Source of the DNA: Emcibacteraceae bacterium
GTDB lineage: Bacteria; Pseudomonadota; Alphaproteobacteria; Sphingomonadales; Emcibacteraceae
Direction of reading: 5' to 3'
Assembly (NCBI GenBank): GCA_028281625.1
Contig: JANQJN010000156.1
Coordinates: forward strand, 1-36,061
DNA: 36,061 nucleotides
Shown here piece after piece: positions 9,662-18,156 of the stretch. The position numbers and the translations under genes are program-made. A model generated the notes under the pieces. It worked only from the letters and a program-made list of their open reading frames with translations, was not told the origin of the DNA and made no database searches. Each line of letters starts with the position of its first letter. Within the stretch, counting starts at the first letter, position 1.

Positions 9662-9732
9662 ATTGATCTCCCTATTTGTATAATATGGATAACAAACTAA
9701 GCATATTGGTAGAGCCAAGCTCCATACACTTT

Positions 9733-10632
9733 TTATTTTTTAATAAGCGTTCCCGCGCCATGTTCGGTGAATAGCTCAAGTAGCAGTGCATGTTCCACGC
9801 GGCCATCAATAATCACAGAAGCGCCCACATCATCATGAATGGCGCGAATGCAGGTTTCCACTTTCGGGATCATGCCACCTTCAATAGTGCCGTCAGCAAT
9901 TAATGCCTGCGCTTTTAATTCGTCCATATCCGCGATCAGGTTTTTGTTCTTATCCAGCACGCCAACAACATCGGTAAGAAGCAGAAGTCGTTCTGCATCA
10001 AGGGCACCCGCTATTGTTCCAGCCATGGTATCGGCGTTGATGTTATAGGTTTCGCCATTTTCACCAAGTCCAATGGGCGCAATCACCGGGATCACATCGG
10101 ACTGCTCAAATGTACGTAGAAAATCTGCGTTCACCTGCTTGGGATGACCCACAAAGCCAAGATCAAGGATTTGCTCAATATGACTATCCGGGTCTTTTTT
10201 GGTGCGGCGAAGTGGTTCCGCAATTACGAGGCCGCTGTCTTTTCCTGAGAGCCCAACGGCTTTACCTCCAATTTTATTTATCGAACCGACGATGGATTTA
10301 TTGATACTCCCGGAAAGAACCATTTCAACCACTTCGATGGTTGCTTTGTCCGTGACCCTCAGACCGTCAACAAACGAACTTTCAATCTGCAGGCGTTCTA
10401 GCATATTACCAATCTGTGGCCCGCCGCCATGAACCACAATCGGGTTCATTCCCACCTGTTTCATCAGGACAATATCACGGGCGAAATCTTCGGAAAGCGC
10501 CTCATCAACCATGGCATGACCACCATATTTGATGACAAAAGTTTTACCCGCATGGCGGCGCATATAGGGAAGCGCTTCCGTTAATGTACGTGTTTTTTCA
10601 AGTAAGGTGTCTTTGTCGATTTTTGTTGTCAT
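9733..10632 (-). CDS. argB: Acetylglutamate kinase
   Basis: ArgB phosphorylates N-acetyl-L-glutamate with ATP, the second step of arginine synthesis. The length of 299 aa is typical of the longer N-terminally extended form, which in other bacteria is hexameric and arginine-inhibited. Clear motifs include [12 protein letters not shown] (33-44), [13 protein letters not shown] (67-79), [16 protein letters not shown] and EGGMIPKVE. The initial helix (residues 1-28, [18 protein letters not shown]) is the type linked to arginine sensitivity. It lies 9 bp after ysxC in the same minus-strand run, an arrangement I know from Alphaproteobacteria. Confidence 0.97.
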   Translation of the reverse strand: MTTKIDKDTLLEKTRTLTEALPYMRRHAGKTFVIKYGGHAMVDEALSEDFARDIVLMKQVGMNPIVVHGGGPQIGNMLERLQIESSFVDGLRVTDKATIEVVEMVLSGSINKSIVGSINKIGGKAVGLSGKDSGLVIAEPLRRTKKDPDSHIEQILDLGFVGHPKQVNADFLRTFEQSDVIPVIAPIGLGENGETYNINADTMAGTIAGALDAERLLLLTDVVGVLDKNKNLIADMDELKAQALIADGTIEGGMIPKVETCIRAIHDDVGASVIIDGRVEHALLLELFTEHGAGTLIKK

Positions 10633-10641
10633 TATACGGTC

Positions 10642-11298
10642 CTACACCATGTCGGCGATCGTAGCGCGAAGTTCGTCAAGACCATAACCCTTCATGGAAC
10701 TGGTAATCAACACTTTTGGATGGGCGGCAACATTTTTTGAGATGGCCTTCTCTGTTTTGACAATCAACTTTTCCTGCTCAGCCAGTTTTACCTTATCAGA
10801 CTTGGTCAGCACAATCTGATAAGAGACTGCTGTTTCATCAAGCATGGACATGAGTTCCCGGTCACTGTCCTTAAGACCGTGACGACCATCCACCAGCACA
10901 AAAACACGGCGGAGGTTGGGTCGGCCGCGCAGGTAATCCCGCATCAGCTTCACCCATTCTTTCACCAGCTTCTTGGATACTTTAGCGTAGCCATAGCCTG
11001 GAAGATCCACCACATAGAGACCGCTATCTTTACGGTCCCCAAGAAAGAAGAAATTAAGTTGCTGGGTCCGTCCCGGTGTATTGGAAGTGCGTGCCAGACC
11101 ATTGCGGCCAGTCAGCGCGTTAAGTAGACTTGATTTTCCCACATTGGAACGGCCAGCAAAGGCAACTTCCACCGCGTCAGGCGCCGGAAGCTGCGAAAGC
11201 GACGCAGCCCCTAATAGAAACTCGCATTTCTCACGAAAAAGCAGGCGCCCCTTTTCAAGGAATTCCGCCTGCTCATCTGGTGTCATATTACCTTGCAC
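10642..11298 (-). CDS. ysxC: Ribosome biogenesis GTPase YsxC/YihA (EngB)
   Basis: This essential small GTPase assists 50S ribosomal subunit assembly; it has 218 aa. The G motifs are all present: G1 GRSNVGKSS (49-57), G2 TPGRTQQLNFF, G3 DLPGYGYA, G4 LTKSDK and G5 TSSMKGYG. The chosen start is a GTG whose first base directly follows the yidC stop TAA; GAGGAAA about 8 nt upstream, inside the end of yidC, supports it. ATG 11286 is an alternative with a weaker AAGG. Its tight junction with yidC implies coupled translation. Confidence 0.95.
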   Translation of the reverse strand: MQGNMTPDEQAEFLEKGRLLFREKCEFLLGAASLSQLPAPDAVEVAFAGRSNVGKSSLLNALTGRNGLARTSNTPGRTQQLNFFFLGDRKDSGLYVVDLPGYGYAKVSKKLVKEWVKLMRDYLRGRPNLRRVFVLVDGRHGLKDSDRELMSMLDETAVSYQIVLTKSDKVKLAEQEKLIVKTEKAISKNVAAHPKVLITSSMKGYGLDELRATIADMV

Positions 11299-13047
11299 TT
11301 AGGTTTCCTCTAATGCAGCCACTCTACGCATGATCACCCATTGCTGTGCGATGGTCAGGATGTTGTTCCATGTCCAGTAAATCACGAGCCCTACGGAGAA
11401 GCCTGCCAGGATAAAGGTGAAAATGATCGGCATAAAAGCAAAGACCTTTTGCTGTACAGGATCAGTCGGTGGAGGGTTGAGTTTTTGCTGAAACCACATG
11501 GTAAAGCCCATAAATACTGGCAGAATTCCGATGGCAAGGAACCCCGTCGGCTCCCAAGGAATAAGTCCAAACAGGTTGGTTACCAATAGTGGATCCGGAG
11601 CGCTTAAGTCTTTAATCCAGCCAAAAAACGGCGCGTGGCGCATATCAATGGTCACATAAAGCACTTTATAGAGTGAGAAAAAGATCGGAATTTGTATCAG
11701 GATCGGCAGACAACTGGCCAAAGGATTTACATTTTCCTTCTTATACATGGCCATGGTTTCCTGCTGCATTTTCGCTCTGTCATCGCCGTATCGCTCTTTA
11801 AGCTCCTGCATTTTCGGCGCAAGCTTTTTCATGCGCGCCATGCTTTCATATTGTTTATTGGCCATTGGGAACAGCACTGCTTTAATCACCACCGTAAGCA
11901 GCAGGATCGAAATACCGAAGTTACCAACGAACCCGTAAAAGAAGTTAAGCCCCCAATAAATCGGAATGGTAATAAAATAGAACCAGCCCCAGTCAATGGC
12001 ATAGTCCAGCATCCGAACGCCTTCAATTTCGGTATAATGTTCCAGCAGTTCCACTTCCTTGGCACCAGCAAAGAAACGCGCAGTCTTCTGCGCACTGGCA
12101 CCTGGTGCAATTTGGATGCCATTGGTGGCGAAATTTACATGGAATTGCTCGCCACCATTTTCTGTTGTCCTGAGCACATTGGTCGCAAAATCTTCATTTT
12201 GATCGGGAATTACTGCAACCAACCACTCTTTGGTGGTGATGCCGGCCCAGCCTCCTTCAGATACTTCATCGCGGGGATATTCATCATCTTCCAGATCCTC
12301 GAAAGAAATTTCCTCTTTGCCGTCGGTGCCAACACGAACAGGCCCTTCGTGAAGGATGAATAGTGGTGGTTCGTCCGTACGGCCGGAGCGATACACCCGA
12401 CCATAAGTCGCCGCACCAACCGTCGCATCACTGTTGTTCTGGATTTGCTGTGTGACCGTAAACATATAGTCGCTGTCAAGCGCAATCGTACGGGTAAATA
12501 CGAGTCCCTCGCCGTTGTCCCAGGTAAAGACGACACTGTCATTGGCACCAAGCCTCGATTTATTTGCTGTCCACACACTATCAACATTTGGCATTTGCGC
12601 GCTACTGATCCAACCAAATTCGCCAAAGTAGCCATCCGCCGAGCTTTGAGGGTTAAGTAGTGTTACGATTGGTGATGTTTGGTCAACGGTTTCATGATAG
12701 TCCTTTAATGAAAGATCATCAAAACGCAGACCTTGAAGACTTATACTTCCCGTGAGGCGCTCTGTTTCTATCGTCACGTTCGAACGGCTGCTGATCACGT
12801 CATCTCGTACTGCAGAAAAATCATTGATCACGGGCGCCGCCATACCTGGAATTGTACCGCCGGTGTCGGAAGAACCTGCTGCGCTGTTTGGCACACCTGC
12901 CTCACCACCACTTGAGGTCACATCAACCTGTTCAGTTGCGGCTGGATCCTGGGGTGGTGGGGGCGTAACACCAAAGAAATACTCCCATCCGATCAGGATG
13001 CCTATGGTCAGCACAATCGCCAAAATAAAATTACGGTTTTCTTCCAT
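11299..13047 (-). CDS. yidC: Membrane protein insertase YidC
   Basis: YidC inserts and folds inner-membrane proteins, alone or with SecYEG. The protein has 582 aa, the normal proteobacterial size. The N-terminal helix (residues 5-25, FILAIVLTIGILIGWEYFFG) is followed by a Pro/Ala/Ser/Gly-rich linker, the large periplasmic beta-supersandwich domain (about 75-350), and the conserved core of five helices from about residue 355. Core landmarks are WGWFYFITIPIYWGLNFFYGF, KQYESMARMKKLAPKMQELKERYGDD (cytoplasmic coiled hairpin) and NPLASCLPILIQIPIFFSLYKVL. It follows yidD by 10 bp and abuts ysxC. Confidence 0.98.
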   Translation of the reverse strand: MEENRNFILAIVLTIGILIGWEYFFGVTPPPPQDPAATEQVDVTSSGGEAGVPNSAAGSSDTGGTIPGMAAPVINDFSAVRDDVISSRSNVTIETERLTGSISLQGLRFDDLSLKDYHETVDQTSPIVTLLNPQSSADGYFGEFGWISSAQMPNVDSVWTANKSRLGANDSVVFTWDNGEGLVFTRTIALDSDYMFTVTQQIQNNSDATVGAATYGRVYRSGRTDEPPLFILHEGPVRVGTDGKEEISFEDLEDDEYPRDEVSEGGWAGITTKEWLVAVIPDQNEDFATNVLRTTENGGEQFHVNFATNGIQIAPGASAQKTARFFAGAKEVELLEHYTEIEGVRMLDYAIDWGWFYFITIPIYWGLNFFYGFVGNFGISILLLTVVIKAVLFPMANKQYESMARMKKLAPKMQELKERYGDDRAKMQQETMAMYKKENVNPLASCLPILIQIPIFFSLYKVLYVTIDMRHAPFFGWIKDLSAPDPLLVTNLFGLIPWEPTGFLAIGILPVFMGFTMWFQQKLNPPPTDPVQQKVFAFMPIIFTFILAGFSVGLVIYWTWNNILTIAQQWVIMRRVAALEET

Positions 13048-13057
13048 TTAACTATCT

Positions 13058-13360
13058 CTAATTTTTGCTGCTTAACTCAGCATGACAATTACAATCTTTT
13101 GATCCATTTTTTGGTGGCACTGGATCGTAGCCACTGTCACCCCAGGGATGACATCGCAGTAGTCGTTTGGCACCAAGCCAGGTTCCCTTAAACGGACCAT
13201 GTATTTCAATGGCTTCCATGGTGTAAGAAGAGCAGGTCGGCAGGTACCTGCACTTCGGCCCCAGCAGCGGCGAAATGACATACTTATAGACAGTGATCAT
13301 GCCTTTCAAGACATAAGAGAGCACCGCGCTTAAATATTTAAAGAGTGAGCTAAAAATCAA
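13058..13360 (-). CDS. yidD: Membrane protein insertion efficiency factor YidD
   Basis: YidD is a small inner-membrane-associated protein implicated in YidC-dependent insertion. The diagnostic segment [18 protein letters not shown] (29-46) and the following [20 protein letters not shown] are clear. The start is unusual: a TTG overlapping the rnpA stop by 4 bp (TTGA), with GGGAG about 9 nt upstream. The internal ATG at residue 21 would cut into the conserved N-terminal helix, so the TTG is preferred. The 100 aa exceed the common 70-90 because of the N-terminal extension and a Cys-containing tail (DCNCH). Confidence 0.93.
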   Translation of the reverse strand: MIFSSLFKYLSAVLSYVLKGMITVYKYVISPLLGPKCRYLPTCSSYTMEAIEIHGPFKGTWLGAKRLLRCHPWGDSGYDPVPPKNGSKDCNCHAELSSKN

Positions 13361-13758
13361 TTATTATGGCTCCCGCTTTTCCCTGCAGCTTTATGTAGTC
13401 TTTTTAAAGCCCATTTCAAGTCACGAATCAATTCTTTAAATTTGATCTCGGCGATTTGTTGGCGGGCGATCAAGACATAATCATGATTTTTAACGGCCGA
13501 AACTCCCATCACCTGTTTAGCAGCTTCACGAAGTCTACGCTTTGCATGGTTACGCTTTACAGCATTACCAACCTTTTTGCTGGCGGTATAGCCTACACGG
13601 ACAGTGCTAGAATCATCAATCGTGTTTTCACAAGTCTGGACAATCATTGCTGGAGTTATCCACTTTTTGTTGGCAGCCGCAATCCGAAGAAAATCACTTC
13701 TTTTCTTAAGCGTATCTATCGTTAGTCCTTTATTTTCAATAACTTGCGTCATTATCAT
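13357..13758 (-). CDS. rnpA: Ribonuclease P protein component
   Basis: RnpA is the protein subunit of RNase P, which matures tRNA 5' ends with the M1 RNA. The signature [26 protein letters not shown] (residues 54-79) is the conserved RNA-binding region. The early [11 protein letters not shown] matches the family N-terminus. It has 133 aa, normal for the family. Two ATGs (13758 and 13752) are possible; GTGGATC precedes the first. It overlaps yidD by 4 bp and lies 65 bp after rpmH, from which it is separated by a terminator-like hairpin. Confidence 0.96.
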   Translation of the reverse strand: MIMTQVIENKGLTIDTLKKRSDFLRIAAANKKWITPAMIVQTCENTIDDSSTVRVGYTASKKVGNAVKRNHAKRRLREAAKQVMGVSAVKNHDYVLIARQQIAEIKFKELIRDLKWALKRLHKAAGKSGSHNN

Positions 13759-13765
13759 TGATCCA

Positions 13766-13800
13766 CAAAAAAACCGGTCGCTTTGATCAAGGACCGGCTT
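13766..13800 (-). terminator. Terminator-like hairpin between rpmH and rnpA
   Basis: On the minus strand a CCGGTC/GACCGG stem (13792-13797 with 13774-13779) encloses a loop that is itself nearly palindromic (TTGATCAA). It is followed at once by seven T residues. It lies between the rpmH stop (13832) and the rnpA start (13758), so it probably terminates part of the transcripts and lowers rnpA expression relative to the ribosomal protein. Confidence 0.75.
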
Positions 13801-13831
13801 TCAAAATCGTGTGTTCACGGCTATCAGTGCA

Positions 13832-13966
13832 TTATGCTGACAGGCGCTTACGTCCTTTCGCACGGCGGGCAGCAAGAACACGTCTTCCACCAACTGTCGC
13901 AGAGCGCGAACGGAAGCCATGGCGGCGTTTACGAACCAGAACACTTGGTTGATATGTACGTTTCAC
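13832..13966 (-). CDS. rpmH: Large ribosomal subunit protein bL34
   Basis: The gene encodes 44 aa: it begins [20 protein letters not shown] and ends [11 protein letters not shown], a near-consensus L34 of normal length. It is a small basic protein of the 50S subunit. The start is GTG at 13966, preceded by GGAGAAG seven nt away. It is the first gene of the rpmH-rnpA-yidD-yidC-ysxC-argB run and has a strong sigma-70 promoter upstream. Val9 where many homologues have Lys is a small departure from consensus. Confidence 0.97.
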   Translation of the reverse strand: MKRTYQPSVLVRKRRHGFRSRSATVGGRRVLAARRAKGRKRLSA

Positions 13967-14046
13967 TGGACTTCTCCAACTGCCATAAAGGCGATTAATA
14001 AAAATTCCTACAGACGATTTTGTCTGAATTAGCTTATGAAGTGCGG

Positions 14047-14075
14047 TGTATAATGGGTATGATACTATAAGTCAA
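14047..14075 (-). promoter_or_regulatory. Sigma-70 promoter of the rpmH operon
   Basis: On the minus strand TTGACT (14075-14070), a 17-bp spacer and TATACA (14052-14047) form a near-consensus promoter about 80 bp ahead of the rpmH GTG. The remainder of 13967-14239 holds no gene that I can support; the plus-strand gene at 14240 starts on its far side. Confidence 0.75.
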
Positions 14076-14239
14076 TGCCCGATAACCCATATTTTACAGA
14101 AAATTACTGGGAAATTTGTTACTGGCCGATCACTTGGCTTCACGCTTCCGTGAAATGATTTTATTTCTTTTCTTTCCTATAGTTCCATATGTTTATTTCG
14201 GGTAAGCTGCACTAAAAATAACAAGAAAGAAAACGATAA

Positions 14240-14938
14240 ATGGACATCAAGCGTTTAATACCCATTGCCGTAATTGGGATCGGTCTTCTGGCCGCGCTCG
14301 CTTTTGATGTCCATAAACTGCTCACATTCGAAGTCATCGGCGAAAATTATGCTGAGCTTAAGGGCTACATCGAAAATCAGTTTACGCTCAGTCTTCTTCT
14401 CTTTGCACTGGTTTATATTGCCAGTGTCGCCTTTTCCATTCCTGGCGCTTCCATACTTTCACTTCTATATGGTGCGCTACTTGGAACCATACTTGCAGGA
14501 TCGCTTATTGTCTTGTCCGCCACCATTGGAGCCACCCTGATTTTTCTGGCGGCGCGCTACGCGTTTCACGATGCCTTAAAGGAGCGCGCAGGACCATGGC
14601 TTTCCAAAATGCAGAATGGCTTTAATGAAAATGCGGTGAGTTACATGCTATTTTTGCGCCTTGTTCCTGCTTTTCCATTTTTCGTGGTGAATTTGGTGCC
14701 AGCATTTTTAGGAATAAGTCTTAAGGTTTATTTTTTCACTACACTGGTGGGTATTATCCCCGGTACGTTCGTTTATGTCAGCATCGGAAGCGGCATCGGT
14801 TTCGTGCTTGAGCAGGGACGTACACCGGATTTATCCGTGCTTTCTTCGCCGCAGGTTTTGCTGCCACTCGCTGCCCTGGGCTTACTCGCGCTGATTCCGA
14901 TCCTCTATAAGAAAATAAAAGGCAACAAACCGGCATGA
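14240..14938 (+). CDS. TVP38/TMEM64 (VTT/DedA-like) membrane protein
   Basis: This 232-aa inner-membrane protein belongs to the SNARE-associated/VTT family related to DedA. An N-terminal helix (7-24) is followed by the conserved core: the AFSIPGASILSLLYGALLG segment (about 68-86), an amphipathic central region containing KERAGPWLSKMQNGFNENA, and FLRLVPAFPFFVVNLVPAFLGI (about 139-160). The last helix is at about 205-223. Relatives are implicated in lipid scrambling and envelope homeostasis; the substrate here is unknown. Its stop overlaps the next gene's ATG (ATGA), which indicates translational coupling to the flavoprotein. Confidence 0.9.
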   Translation: MDIKRLIPIAVIGIGLLAALAFDVHKLLTFEVIGENYAELKGYIENQFTLSLLLFALVYIASVAFSIPGASILSLLYGALLGTILAGSLIVLSATIGATLIFLAARYAFHDALKERAGPWLSKMQNGFNENAVSYMLFLRLVPAFPFFVVNLVPAFLGISLKVYFFTTLVGIIPGTFVYVSIGSGIGFVLEQGRTPDLSVLSSPQVLLPLAALGLLALIPILYKKIKGNKPA

Positions 14939-16347
14939 GTGAAATCGTTAAAGCAGATATCTGTGTCATTGGTGCCGGAAGCGGCGGATTAAGTGTCGCT
15001 GCGGGCGCAAGTCAGCTGGGCCGTAAAACGGTCCTTGTTGAAGGCGGTAAAATGGGTGGTGACTGCTTGAATTATGGCTGCGTTCCGTCAAAATCACTCC
15101 TTGCCGCGGCAAACGCAGCAGAACACATTAGAAAACCCATTGATGTTGGCATATCCCCAAACATACCTGAAATTGATTATGCAGCCGTTCAAAATCATGT
15201 ACAGGACGTAATTGCCGGAATCGCACCTCACGATTCCGTTGAACGCTTCGAAGGGTTGGGGGTTCACGTTATTCAAGAATACGGAACTTTTGAAGACAGA
15301 AACACCTTGCGAGCAGGCAACCACATAGTGAAAGCGAAGAGATTTGTGATTGCTACAGGTTCTTCACCGGCCGTACCACCCATTGCGGGCCTTGAAGATG
15401 TTCCTTACCTAACCAACGAAACAGTTTTCAATTTAACAGAAGCCCCGGAGCATCTGATCATCATAGGTGGCGGGCCGATCGGCTTTGAAATGGCCCAGGC
15501 CCATAGAAGGCTTGGCTGCAACGTAACGGTTGTGGCTCTTAAATTTATGGAAAATGATGATCCGGAACTGGTTGAAATTTTGCTTGCCCAATTAAAGTCT
15601 GAAGGCATCAATATGAGGGAAAATGTCAGTATTCAAAACATCTCTCAGGAGGGACGCAGCATCGAAGTGGATCTCGGCAGTGAAGCCATCAGCGGCTCGC
15701 ATTTGTTGGTTGCAACAGGACGCCAACCCAATATTGGTAGACTTTCGCTCGACAAAGCAAACGTCCAACATTCGCCAGCCGGTGTAAAAGTGGGTGCAAA
15801 TTTACGTACCAGTAACAAAGCCATTTACGCCATCGGCGACGTTACTGGCGGGCTGGGCTTTACACACAAAGCGGGCTATGATGCCGGCATCATCATCCGA
15901 CGCATTGTTTTCGGAATGTTTTGGGCCAAAGCGGACTATAAAGCGATGCCCCATGCAACTTACACCGAACCTGCGCTGGCTAGTGTTGGCCTTAGTGAAG
16001 CGAAAGCAAAAGAAAAACATGGGGATATCAAAGTTCTGCGCTGGGAGTATGCAGAAAATGATCGTGCACGGGCAACACGTGCCACAACAGGTCTGGTCAA
16101 AGTCATCACGACAAAAAAAGGCCATATTCTCGGCGCATCTATAGTGGGTAAGTCAGCGGACGAGCTCCTAGCAACCTGGACGCTGGCGATCAACGAAGGA
16201 CTAAAGATAGGGGCGATGGCCAATGTGATCAGCCCTTATCCAACATTGGGTGAAATTAACAAAAGAGCTGCATCAAGTTTCTATACGGATGCGCTCTTTG
16301 GTGATAAAACGCGAAGACTGGTAAAATTCCTGTCAAAGCTTGGATAA
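14935..16347 (+). CDS. FAD-dependent pyridine nucleotide-disulfide oxidoreductase (mercuric reductase-like)
   Basis: This 470-aa class I flavoprotein disulfide reductase is related to MerA and dihydrolipoamide dehydrogenase. The FAD-binding GAGSGG (13-18), redox pair GGDCLNYGCVPSK (Cys44 and Cys49), second dinucleotide motif IIGGGPIGFEMA and YAIGDVTGG are all intact. The C-terminal dimerisation domain reads ISPYPTLGEINKRAA, where lipoamide dehydrogenases have the catalytic His-x-x-x-x-Glu; the His position is Ser here. There is no MerA C-terminal Cys-Cys pair and no N-terminal HMA domain, so mercury reduction is unlikely. The gene overlaps the TVP38 gene by 4 bp and is followed after 4 bp by a histidine kinase. 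Confidence 0.88.
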   Translation: MSEIVKADICVIGAGSGGLSVAAGASQLGRKTVLVEGGKMGGDCLNYGCVPSKSLLAAANAAEHIRKPIDVGISPNIPEIDYAAVQNHVQDVIAGIAPHDSVERFEGLGVHVIQEYGTFEDRNTLRAGNHIVKAKRFVIATGSSPAVPPIAGLEDVPYLTNETVFNLTEAPEHLIIIGGGPIGFEMAQAHRRLGCNVTVVALKFMENDDPELVEILLAQLKSEGINMRENVSIQNISQEGRSIEVDLGSEAISGSHLLVATGRQPNIGRLSLDKANVQHSPAGVKVGANLRTSNKAIYAIGDVTGGLGFTHKAGYDAGIIIRRIVFGMFWAKADYKAMPHATYTEPALASVGLSEAKAKEKHGDIKVLRWEYAENDRARATRATTGLVKVITTKKGHILGASIVGKSADELLATWTLAINEGLKIGAMANVISPYPTLGEINKRAASSFYTDALFGDKTRRLVKFLSKLG

Positions 16348-16351
16348 TAAT

Positions 16352-17758
16352 ATGCTGGGGAACATAAAATTTCTGTCGATAAAAGAGAGCCTCTCTGCGA
16401 GGCTGCTTCTGTTCACATTTTGCTTTGTCCTCATTGCTGAAGTTGTCATTTATGTACCCTCCATCGCCAATTTTAGGGAAAACTGGATTAATCAGAAACT
16501 GGCCGAAGCCAACATCGCCATCCTGGTGATTGAAGCTGCTCCTGATTTTATGGTGAGTCGATTGCTCGCTGATGAGCTTCTAACATCAACAGAAAATTAT
16601 TCCATCGTACGCACATTTGAAGGTGCCGAAGATTTCCCACAAGCCCTCATGGCGGCCGATCCGTTCGAAGTATCAGAATATTTCGATATGAGGAACTTGT
16701 CCTGGTTCCAATCGGTTCGGGACGCACTTGATACACTCGTGAATATGAACCGCACAGGATATTTGATTGAAGCCAGAGGCACATCTATGGGCGACGAGCC
16801 GGGAGAAATTATCATCGTATTTGATGAAGCGCTACTTTGTGCGGACATGCTCACTTATTCGCTCAACATCGTTATTCTTTCGATCATTATTTCGATCCTC
16901 GTGGCCGCACTTTTATATTACAGCTTATCCAACTTGTTGGTTCGTCCCGTAAAAAACATCACTGACAATATGATTGCTTTTCGTCATGCACCCGAAGATA
17001 TGACCAGACAGTTTGAGCCAGAAGACCGCGAAGACGAGATTGGCGTGGTGATGCGCGAACTTGCCAAGATGCAGGATGATGTACGAAAGGCGCTCAATCA
17101 AAAAGACCATTTGGCCAAGCTGGGTGGTGCCATCAGCAACATCAATCATGACTTACGCAATATGCTCTCCAGCGCGCAGTTGGTTTCGGACCACCTGAGC
17201 ACCATTGATAACCCTGTTGTGCAGCAACTCGCGCCAAGGTTCGTGAAGGCGATCGACCGGGCCATCAGACTGTGTGAGCATACACTTGAATATGGCGGTA
17301 GCCAGGCCGAAGAACTTCACGTTCGAACATTCAATCTTCACAATTTGGTGGATGACGTCACCACATCACTTGGACTTTTTGACCAAAGTCAGATCACTCT
17401 TCACAATAAGGTGGATAAGGACCAAAAACTCACCGGGGACAATGACCAGATCTTCCGCGTGCTGATGAATATTTGCCGCAATGCAGTTCAGGCAATCGGC
17501 GAAAGCGGTAATATCATAGTAAAAAGCGAGCAAAGCAACGATCGGATCACAATCGACATTACCGATGATGCCCTTGGTATTCCAGAAAAGATCAAAGAAA
17601 ACCTGTTCCAGCCATTTAAGACCGGAAGCCGTGGCGGTACAGGGCTTGGGCTTGCTATTTCGAAAGAAATTATAACCGCCCATGGTGGCACGCTTGATCT
17701 TCTTGAAAGCAGCCCCAAAGGCAGTACCTTCAGGATCATTTTACCGATCCATCATTAA
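16352..17758 (+). CDS. Membrane sensor histidine kinase (orphan)
   Basis: This is a 468-aa two-component sensor kinase numbered from ATG 16352; a TTG four codons earlier overlaps the previous gene. TM1 is about 15-37, a roughly 130-residue periplasmic sensor follows, TM2 is about 171-193 and HAMP about 195-250. The H-box SNINHDLRNML carries His266. The ATPase domain shows an N-box (MNICRNAVQAI) and GTGLGLAI. The G1 box reads DDALGIPE where DxGxG is usual, so one glycine is replaced. No response regulator lies nearby. Position behind the TVP38-flavoprotein pair suggests envelope or redox sensing, which is inference. Confidence 0.9.
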   Translation: MLGNIKFLSIKESLSARLLLFTFCFVLIAEVVIYVPSIANFRENWINQKLAEANIAILVIEAAPDFMVSRLLADELLTSTENYSIVRTFEGAEDFPQALMAADPFEVSEYFDMRNLSWFQSVRDALDTLVNMNRTGYLIEARGTSMGDEPGEIIIVFDEALLCADMLTYSLNIVILSIIISILVAALLYYSLSNLLVRPVKNITDNMIAFRHAPEDMTRQFEPEDREDEIGVVMRELAKMQDDVRKALNQKDHLAKLGGAISNINHDLRNMLSSAQLVSDHLSTIDNPVVQQLAPRFVKAIDRAIRLCEHTLEYGGSQAEELHVRTFNLHNLVDDVTTSLGLFDQSQITLHNKVDKDQKLTGDNDQIFRVLMNICRNAVQAIGESGNIIVKSEQSNDRITIDITDDALGIPEKIKENLFQPFKTGSRGGTGLGLAISKEIITAHGGTLDLLESSPKGSTFRIILPIHH

Positions 17759-17760
17759 AA

Positions 17761-18156
17761 TTAACTATCAGGGTTCATTTTCGAAGAATGATCGGTTGGA
17801 TGTGGTGTTGCTGTTAGCACCGTTACGCCCTTCGGTGCTATAAATCGGTGCCAAAGGCCTTTTGGCACCACCGTGACCATACCGCCTTTAAGGTCCAGCA
17901 CTTGGTCGCCATCATCTGTGCGGATCACCAACTCCGTCTCCCCTTTTAAGATATGCACCAGCTCATCCCCACCTGTATGACGTTCCCATGGGCTTTCACC
18001 ACTGAAACTTCCAGTAAAAACGCCGCCGGTATCAAACGGTGCCAGCGTGGCAAAGGCCGCATCCGATTGTTCTTCCGGCGTATGCGCCGTCCGCCCTTCA
18101 AGGGGAGTTAGTTTTGAAAGTTCTTCTTCAATATTGGCGACATTTATCGTGGTCAT
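17761..18156 (-). CDS. Small cupin-domain protein
   Basis: This 131-aa protein has a single cupin barrel. WERHTGGDELVHILKGETELVI matches cupin motif 1 (H, E and H ligands), and VPKGLWHRFIAPKGVTVLT matches motif 2 with its His. It is probably a cytosolic metal-binding protein; the reaction cannot be told from the sequence. Its ATG overlaps the ggt stop by 4 bp, so it is translated from the ggt transcript. Its stop faces the kinase stop 2 bp away. Confidence 0.82.
   Translation of the reverse strand: MTTINVANIEEELSKLTPLEGRTAHTPEEQSDAAFATLAPFDTGGVFTGSFSGESPWERHTGGDELVHILKGETELVIRTDDGDQVLDLKGGMVTVVPKGLWHRFIAPKGVTVLTATPHPTDHSSKMNPDS

Noticed and set aside
11692-12363. 223-aa open frame on the plus strand opposite yidC
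   Set aside because: It lies wholly antisense to a clearly conserved gene, has no ribosome site and no recognisable protein motif.
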